The notes under the pieces: generated by a model
What the model saw: only the letters and a program-made list of their open reading frames with translations
What the model was told of the DNA's origin: nothing
Database searches by the model: none
Shown: piece after piece, positions 6,836 to 11,101 of the stretch
Position numbering within the stretch: the first letter of the stretch is position 1
Layout: every line of letters begins with the position of its first letter
Assembly (NCBI GenBank): GCA_905209075.1
Contig: CAJLRL010000044.1
Coordinates: 1 to 11,101, forward strand
Source of the DNA: an uncultured Lachnospiraceae bacterium
GTDB lineage: Bacteria; Bacillota; Clostridia; Lachnospirales; Lachnospiraceae
Length of the DNA stretch: 11,101 nucleotides
Reading direction: 5' to 3'
Program-made: the position numbers and the translations under genes

Positions 6836-7342
6836 ATGAGAATGGAGACTTTAAATTTATTTATCGAAGAAATAAAATCACAGCCGTGGCAATTTAACGT
6901 AGGATTTCTGACGATAATTCCATCATATATTTTTACCATAAAAGTTTTATATGATAAAAAGGTTGGATTAAAGAAAAAAATTGACAAGGCTCAAAAAAAA
7001 GGAAACGTGGCGCAGGCTACTATTTATAATGGTGATGCGTATAGACTTAGAAGAAACAGATCAAGAAGAGTTCATGGTAATATGGGAGAATACTATTCCG
7101 CTAAGTATACATATATTGTGAATGGAAAAACATATTGTAAAACATTTAGCTCAGACCCGAGGGAACACACAGGTTCTCCACTCAGAGAGAAAATAAATGT
7201 ATATTGGTTGGATAATCCGAAAAAAGCTTTTTGGAGTGGAAATAGTAATGCAATAGGATATTGGTATAGAGCATTTTGTATATTCTATCCATGGATATTT
7301 TTCATAGTATTTGTTCAGATTTTAACAGCATTAACGAAGTAA
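6836..7342 (+). CDS. DUF3592-like two-pass membrane protein
   Basis: This 168-residue membrane protein has no known function. It has a hydrophobic segment near 21-41, a basic stretch (KKVGLKKKIDKAQKKG), a middle domain at about 55-130 and a second hydrophobic segment at about 138-164. The middle domain begins AQATIYNGDAYR, contains YSAKYTYIVNGKTY and ends INVYWLDNPKKAFW. This is the layout of DUF3592 proteins, where an RxxxxYxPxVxYxVNG-type β-domain ends in a YdPxnP-type motif; the match is by eye. Arg/Lys content places the middle domain in the cytosol. The gene separates the phosphatase from the kinase, genes usually adjacent in such systems, and is followed by a copy of the phosphatase 3' end. 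It therefore looks like a later arrival carried in with an allele of the phosphatase gene. The start could also be the ATG six bases downstream. Confidence 0.7.
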   Translation: MRMETLNLFIEEIKSQPWQFNVGFLTIIPSYIFTIKVLYDKKVGLKKKIDKAQKKGNVAQATIYNGDAYRLRRNRSRRVHGNMGEYYSAKYTYIVNGKTYCKTFSSDPREHTGSPLREKINVYWLDNPKKAFWSGNSNAIGYWYRAFCIFYPWIFFIVFVQILTALTK

Positions 7343-7357
7343 GGAGTTTTTAAAGAT

Positions 7358-7402
7358 ATGAAAAGAGATAATATAACAGCTGCACTTATTAAGGTTCAAT
7401 AG
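7358..7402 (+). pseudogene. Remnant of a PP2C gene 3' end, possibly a 14-codon minicistron
   Basis: The sequence encodes MKRDNITAALIKVQ and a stop. Twelve codons match the end of the phosphatase gene in frame; Ala, Leu, Ile, Lys and Val codons differ only in the third base. It looks like the tail of a resident phosphatase allele left behind when the upstream part was replaced together with the DUF3592-like gene. The remnant begins with an ATG 10 bases after an AAGGAG (7342-7347). Its TAG stop overlaps the AGGAGG of the kinase gene, so if translated it could couple ribosomes into the kinase. It has no catalytic capacity of its own. Confidence 0.85.
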
Positions 7403-7406
7403 GAGG
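7401..7406 (+). promoter_or_regulatory. Kinase ribosome binding site overlapping the remnant's stop codon
   Basis: AGGAGG lies six bases before the ATG at 7413. Its first two bases are the last two of the TAG that ends the phosphatase remnant. This layout favours translational coupling and probably reflects the ancestral phosphatase-kinase junction. Confidence 0.8.
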
Positions 7407-7412
7407 AACATA

Positions 7413-9086
7413 ATGCTTGAGATAGGTTCCCTTGTGGACGGAAAATACAAAATCCTAAACGAGGTTGGGCATGGTGGCATGAGTATCGTCTATCTTGCCA
7501 TGAATGAAAAAGCCAATAAACAGTGGGCGATAAAGGAAGTCCGTAAGGATGGAGTAAAAGATTTTGAAGTCGTAAAACAAAGTCTTGTTGCAGAGACAGA
7601 TATGTTAAAAAAGTTAAGTCATCCATGTCTGCCGGACATTGTGGATGTTATAGAGGATGATGATCGTTTTCTTATTGTGATGGATTACATACAGGGAAAC
7701 TCTCTCAGCAAGGCGTTGGATGAATTCGGTGCACAGCCGCAGGATGAAGTGATCCGCTGGGCTAAGCAGCTGTGTGATGTGCTGGGGTATCTTCATTCAC
7801 AGAATCCACCTATCATATACAGGGATATGAAACCAGCAAATATTATGTTAAAACCTGATGGCAATGTGGCACTTATTGATTTTGGTACGGCAAGGGAGTT
7901 TAAAGAAAAAAATATTGCGGATACTACATGTCTTGGAACTATGGGGTATGCAGCACCGGAGCAGTTCGGAGGTATGGGACAGACTGATCCAAGGACTGAT
8001 ATATACTGTCTGGGGGCAACACTTTACCACTTGGTCACAGGAATGAGCCCGTGTGAGCCGCCATATGAGATAAGCCCTATACGACAGATAAATCCTGCAC
8101 TTTCAGGAGGTCTTGAGAGTATTATCTTAAAATGTACACAGCCAAACCCTATGAACCGCTATCAGAATGCGGCAGAGCTTATGTATGCACTTGAACATTA
8201 TGACGAGATAGATGATATTTTCAAGAGAAAGCAAAAGAAAAAACTTGGGCTGTTCATTACATCTTCAATTCTTACATTAGCACTCGGTGCTGCCTCGATA
8301 TGGGGTTATGTTTCAGCTGAAAATAAGAAAAGTGAAAATTACGATAATATTTTAAAGGCTGCGGATTCATATGAGGATTATTATAAGGCGATAGTTACTG
8401 ATCCGACGAGGACAGAGGCATATGAAGATCTGAATAATATGCTTATATCTGATTTTGTTCTGGATAAGGATGAAGCGCAGATACTTTCAAAAATCCAGGT
8501 CGGATTAGATAACACAGGAAGTGATGGATATTCGCACACATATGATGTAATGTCACAGCTTAAAAAGAGTAATCCGGATGGATACGAACAGGTGTGCTAC
8601 ATGTTTGGGGAAAGTTTTCTTTTTTACTATGATATAAATGTAGAAAAGGACAGATACGCCAATGCCGCAAAATGGTACAAAGAGGCGGTAAATAAATATC
8701 CTGTTGCAAAGATATATTGTGATATATCTGACTGCCTTGATCTTATAAGCCAGTATGGAGAAGCAAAGATAAAGCAGACCGAAAAGATGTATGAGGAGTA
8801 TGGACAGCTGTGGAGCAAGATATCGGATCTGGAAAAAGAATCAGAGGAATTTGACAGTGTCGATTCAAAGCTTCAGGTGTGGAATGAGATAGATGATATA
8901 TTAAACAACAACATTTCTCCACTTCTTGAGGTTACTTCAAAACAGGATATGATCGAATTACTGCAGAGAGTGTCTCAAAACTCTGGGAATATAGATAAAT
9001 CGATAATAAAAGACGATATTGATAATCTTCAGCATAATATAGAGCAGACGATTGATAAGATAGATACGATAAAGGAGGAAAAGTAA
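7413..9086 (+). CDS. Transmembrane Hanks-type Ser/Thr protein kinase
   Basis: This is a 557-residue receptor-like kinase, the writer of the locus. The cytosolic domain (about 12-265) has the glycine loop VGHGGMSIVY (18-27), Lys41 in AIKE, a likely αC Glu61, the catalytic loop YRDMKPAN (136-143, Asp138, Asn143), DFG at 156-158 and GTMGYAAPE (175-183). It should be active: every catalytic residue is present, and Tyr replacing His in HRD is common in Clostridial homologues. The activation segment has Thr171, Thr172 and Thr176 as candidate autophosphorylation sites. One membrane helix spans about 278-300. The outside part (301-557) is helical, with TPR-like units (AAKWYKEAVNKYP) and a probable coiled coil from about 460. 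There are no PASTA repeats, so this is not the housekeeping PrkC/PknB kinase. The phosphatase and FHA genes are upstream and the ETTVLG gene follows without a gap. What the outer domain senses is unknown. Confidence 0.95.
   Translation: MLEIGSLVDGKYKILNEVGHGGMSIVYLAMNEKANKQWAIKEVRKDGVKDFEVVKQSLVAETDMLKKLSHPCLPDIVDVIEDDDRFLIVMDYIQGNSLSKALDEFGAQPQDEVIRWAKQLCDVLGYLHSQNPPIIYRDMKPANIMLKPDGNVALIDFGTAREFKEKNIADTTCLGTMGYAAPEQFGGMGQTDPRTDIYCLGATLYHLVTGMSPCEPPYEISPIRQINPALSGGLESIILKCTQPNPMNRYQNAAELMYALEHYDEIDDIFKRKQKKKLGLFITSSILTLALGAASIWGYVSAENKKSENYDNILKAADSYEDYYKAIVTDPTRTEAYEDLNNMLISDFVLDKDEAQILSKIQVGLDNTGSDGYSHTYDVMSQLKKSNPDGYEQVCYMFGESFLFYYDINVEKDRYANAAKWYKEAVNKYPVAKIYCDISDCLDLISQYGEAKIKQTEKMYEEYGQLWSKISDLEKESEEFDSVDSKLQVWNEIDDILNNNISPLLEVTSKQDMIELLQRVSQNSGNIDKSIIKDDIDNLQHNIEQTIDKIDTIKEEK
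9073..9078 (+). promoter_or_regulatory. Ribosome binding site of the ETTVLG gene, inside the kinase 3' end
   Basis: AGGAGG lies eight bases before the ATG at 9087 and entirely within the last codons of the kinase gene. The kinase stop codon and the next start codon are directly adjacent, so the two proteins are probably made in coupled amounts. Confidence 0.85.
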
Positions 9087-9689
9087 ATGAGTTACGATAC
9101 ATATAGACTTATCTTTATCGGAGCGGCGATTGCCTGTGGTGTAATGTTTCTTGTATCGGTTACATTATTTTTTGTCTTCAAGATTCCTAATATCATCGGT
9201 AATCTCACAGGCAGGAATGCTAAAAAAGCGATAGAGGATATCAAAAGACAGAATGAATCGTATGCATATAGCGACAAAGCAAATGCATTAAATGGCAAAA
9301 AGAAAATCACTGAGAAAATCAGTACGGCAAGGCTGGATAATATTGGCGAGACAACAGTACTGGGATATAACGGAGAAGACGAGACAACAGTACTTGGAAA
9401 TAATGGAACAGATGAGACAACAGTGCTGGGATATAGTGGAGAAGACGAGATAACAGTACTTGGAAATAACGGAGAAGACAAGACAACAGTACTTGGAAAT
9501 AATGGAACAGACGAGACAACAGTACTTGGAAATAACGGAGAAGACAAGACAACAGTACTTGGAAATAATGGAGAAGACGAGACAATTGTGCTGGGATATA
9601 GCGGAGAATTGCCGAAACAGATGATGAGCGATGCGGAATTTATCGTCACAGAAGAAATAAGATTTATACATACAAAGGAATGGATCTAG
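9087..9689 (+). CDS. Small membrane protein with eight tandem ETTVLG repeats, likely kinase substrate
   Basis: This protein has 200 residues. A hydrophobic helix spans about 8-31; the Arg/Lys-rich stretch right after it (GRNAKKAIEDIKRQ) puts the C-terminus in the cytosol. Residues 32-87 are a polar linker. Residues 88-174 are eight 11-residue units with the core (E/K)TTVLG followed by YNGED, NNGTD, YSGED or NNGED. The tail ends in FIVTEEIRFIHTKEWI, which resembles the short hydrophobic/IHT tail I recall from related Clostridial proteins. The core motif matches that beside the FHA domain of the 4442-6007 protein. A threonine followed at +3 by Leu fits the general preference of FHA domains for a hydrophobic residue at pT+3. 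I infer a membrane scaffold that the kinase phosphorylates and FHA domains bind, with copy number setting valency. It is co-translated with the kinase. No enzyme motif is present. Confidence 0.85.
   Translation: MSYDTYRLIFIGAAIACGVMFLVSVTLFFVFKIPNIIGNLTGRNAKKAIEDIKRQNESYAYSDKANALNGKKKITEKISTARLDNIGETTVLGYNGEDETTVLGNNGTDETTVLGYSGEDEITVLGNNGEDKTTVLGNNGTDETTVLGNNGEDKTTVLGNNGEDETIVLGYSGELPKQMMSDAEFIVTEEIRFIHTKEWI
9348..9608 (+). repeat. In-frame tandem array of eight 33-bp ETTVLG units
   Basis: Unit starts are at 9348, 9381, 9414, 9447, 9480, 9513, 9546 and 9579; the last unit is cut by the change to the tail. Units 1, 3 and 8 use the Gly-Tyr form, units 2 and 4-7 the Gly-Asn-Asn form. Units 4-5 and 6-7 are nearly the same 66 bp, pointing to recent expansion by slippage or unequal exchange. 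Each unit keeps at least one of the two threonines: unit 4 is EITVLG and unit 8 is ETIVLG. As the unit is a multiple of three, gain or loss of units keeps the frame. Confidence 0.95.
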
Positions 9690-9846
9690 GCAATCTAGCC
9701 GGAGTAAATGCCGCCACAACGCATTGTCTATTTAAGATACAAAATCCCAAGATAAAAATTTCGAAAAGTAATCATAAACGTTATAAACAATATAATGTTA
9801 TAATAGCGGATATAACGATTAGATTAGATGAATTTAGGAGGATGTT
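9690..9846. other. Intergenic region between the kinase operon and the secreted-protein gene
   Basis: These 157 bp hold the likely promoter near 9796 and the AGGAGG at 9836-9841. I see no convincing terminator for the upstream operon. The best hairpin is a 5-bp stem AATGC/GCATT around 9709-9727 without a T-run, so the operon may end further on, end by Rho, or read through. Confidence 0.5.
9796..9804 (+). promoter_or_regulatory. Extended -10 promoter for the secreted repeat protein gene
   Basis: TGTTATAAT combines a TGn extension with a perfect TATAAT (9799-9804), 43 bp before the ATG at 9847, in an A/T-rich stretch. A second TATAAT lies at 9791-9796. No good -35 is visible, which is tolerable for an extended -10. 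It marks the start of a new transcription unit after the kinase operon. Confidence 0.5.
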
Positions 9847-11101
9847 ATGAAAAGCAAAATAGTAAGACAGCTGGGAGCAATGCTGCTTGCCGGAGCAATG
9901 CTTGTGACAAGTGGAAATGTTACGACGTATGCAGCGGAGCAGACAGATGAAAGTGTGGAGGTGAAAGAAACACAGGAGGAGCAAGCAGATGAAAATGTAG
10001 TTGTTGATGAGACACACAACAATGAATTGTATGGTGCTAATATGCGTAAGGTAAAAAAACTCGAAGAAGGCGATGGATATTACATATGCAAGGAAGTCCT
10101 TAATGGAAAAGAAAAGTATGTAGCATATATTTTGATTGATAAGACAGAACGCAGTATTGATGACATATTAAAGGATGTTGCCAATAGCAGATATATGACA
10201 GCTGGAAATGTGGTAGGAATAACAACGGTAAAGGAGACAGCGAAAATTGAACCAGCGCTCGTAAAGAAAATTAGTACATACGGATGGAATATAAAATTAT
10301 GTGCTGTTTTTTATAGCTCTATGTATTATCATGATATATATTTTGAAAAAATGAACGATGAGGATAAAGAATACACATTTAAAGTTACTTATAATCCTGA
10401 TGAAAGTGTTATATGTGATTTGCGAAAAATGGGAATTCTTGGATATAGCTTTTCGATTAATAGTACAGATAAAAAGAATGTTCCTTATGAAAAGTTTTTG
10501 AAAGAAGGAGAAGTTAGTTTAAACCAGAACATAGAAAATGATTTTTATAAGCAGCCGGTGCCGAGGGAAGATATGAGATTGTATTATTATGATGAAAACA
10601 GAGATAAGTATGTACTATTTGACCGAGGAATGTATTTTTCGTGTGATGAGGTATTAAATAACATGGATATAGATATATCATATATGAAGCTTAAATCTTC
10701 AAAGATAAACTGCTATGGTACATACCTTGTATGCAGCGCAGATCTTCCAGAATCAATGGTTTTTAACTTAACAGGATTAGAAAAAGATGGAGATAATCTG
10801 TTATACTACAAAAATGGTTTGAGAGATACATCTTATACAGGATTATGTGATTATAATGGAAATACATACTATGTAAAAAATGGAATTGTAGATTATAGCG
10901 CGAACATGTTATACGATTACAATGGTTCAACATGGAATATCAAAAATGGCAAGGTTGATAAAACCGAATCCGTGACAATGAGCAATGGATCACTGGTATA
11001 TACAAAGGATGGAAAGACAAGCAATGAAACAACACTCTGTAAATATAATGGCGAATGGTATTACATACATAATGGAAAAGTAGATTACAATGCAAATACC
11101 T
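9847..11101 (+). CDS. Secreted protein with KNGKVD-type cell-wall-binding-like repeats, 3' end outside the window
   Basis: The frame is open from ATG 9847 to the right edge (418 codons visible, no stop). The N-terminus is a clear signal peptide: basic KSKIVRQ, a hydrophobic core GAMLLAGAMLV, and a cut near TTYAA at residue 29 or 30. An acidic Glu/Asp/Val-rich linker follows to about 55. Residues about 60-300 contain no domain I recognise. From about 305 the protein turns into Tyr/Asn/Gly-rich repeats of about 20-25 residues, such as YNGNTYYVKNGIVDY, YNGSTWNIKNGKVD and YNGEWYYIHNGKVDY. Such repeats are frequent on secreted proteins of Lachnospiraceae and resemble choline-/glucan-binding (CW_binding) β-hairpins, suggesting attachment to the cell surface or a polysaccharide. 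AGGAGG at 9836-9841 fixes the start. Its own promoter separates it from the kinase operon. Confidence 0.85.
   Translation, partial: MKSKIVRQLGAMLLAGAMLVTSGNVTTYAAEQTDESVEVKETQEEQADENVVVDETHNNELYGANMRKVKKLEEGDGYYICKEVLNGKEKYVAYILIDKTERSIDDILKDVANSRYMTAGNVVGITTVKETAKIEPALVKKISTYGWNIKLCAVFYSSMYYHDIYFEKMNDEDKEYTFKVTYNPDESVICDLRKMGILGYSFSINSTDKKNVPYEKFLKEGEVSLNQNIENDFYKQPVPREDMRLYYYDENRDKYVLFDRGMYFSCDEVLNNMDIDISYMKLKSSKINCYGTYLVCSADLPESMVFNLTGLEKDGDNLLYYKNGLRDTSYTGLCDYNGNTYYVKNGIVDYSANMLYDYNGSTWNIKNGKVDKTESVTMSNGSLVYTKDGKTSNETTLCKYNGEWYYIHNGKVDYNANT

Noticed and set aside
6589..6987. 132-codon reverse-strand frame spanning the phosphatase and DUF3592-like genes
   Set aside because: It crosses the end of a confirmed PP2C gene with intact motifs and has no start signal; it is a shadow frame.
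9348..9608. CRISPR-like array of 33-bp repeats
   Set aside because: The units are directly adjacent with no unique spacers, keep the reading frame and encode a conserved peptide, so this is a coding tandem repeat.
9092..9719. Long reverse-strand reading frames across the repeat array, up to 185 codons
   Set aside because: The 33-bp unit lacks stop codons in several frames, so antisense frames stay open automatically. They have no ribosome binding site and their repetitive translations mirror the sense repeats.
9706..9732. Hairpin AATGC/GCATT as a terminator of the kinase operon
   Set aside because: The stem has only five pairs with a 9-base loop and no following T-run, so it is too weak to call.

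Overview
The window looks like the chromosome of a low-to-mid GC Gram-positive gut anaerobe of the Clostridia, most likely Lachnospiraceae (Agathobacter/Roseburia/Eubacterium type). This rests on A/T-rich codon use, strong AGGAGG ribosome binding sites, BspA-type leucine-rich-repeat lipoproteins, a secreted protein ending in KNGKVD-type repeats, and a prepilin-peptidase/TadE neighbourhood. The genus is inference. All convincing genes are on the + strand.

Layout. Positions 1-1530 hold two tandem paralogues of a BspA-like surface protein. The first is cut by the window edge and the second is a complete lipoprotein. Between them lies a poorly understood 259-bp stretch. From 1619 to 9689 runs a tightly packed gene series, almost certainly one operon: a TadE-like pseudopilin, a short prepilin peptidase, a membrane-anchored TPR/WG-repeat protein, an FHA protein with a DUF6382-like N-terminus, a PP2C phosphatase, a DUF3592-like membrane protein, a transmembrane Ser/Thr kinase, and a small membrane protein with eight tandem copies of an 11-residue ETTVLG motif. 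From about 9796 a separate transcription unit encodes a secreted repeat protein that runs off the right edge.

How it works together. The first operon genes make and mature a pilus or pseudopilus component at the membrane. The later genes form a complete phospho-threonine circuit: writer (kinase), eraser (PP2C), reader (FHA) and a likely substrate (the ETTVLG array). The motif also occurs twice beside the FHA domain of the reader itself. My reading, which is inference, is that the kinase senses something outside the cell, phosphorylates the ETTVLG threonines on the cytosolic side, and so controls docking of the FHA protein at the membrane, perhaps regulating the Tad-like machinery.

A second striking feature is a ghost copy of the last 12 codons of the phosphatase gene, placed after the DUF3592-like gene and just before the kinase. 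It differs only at synonymous sites, which points to recombination that brought in the extra gene.
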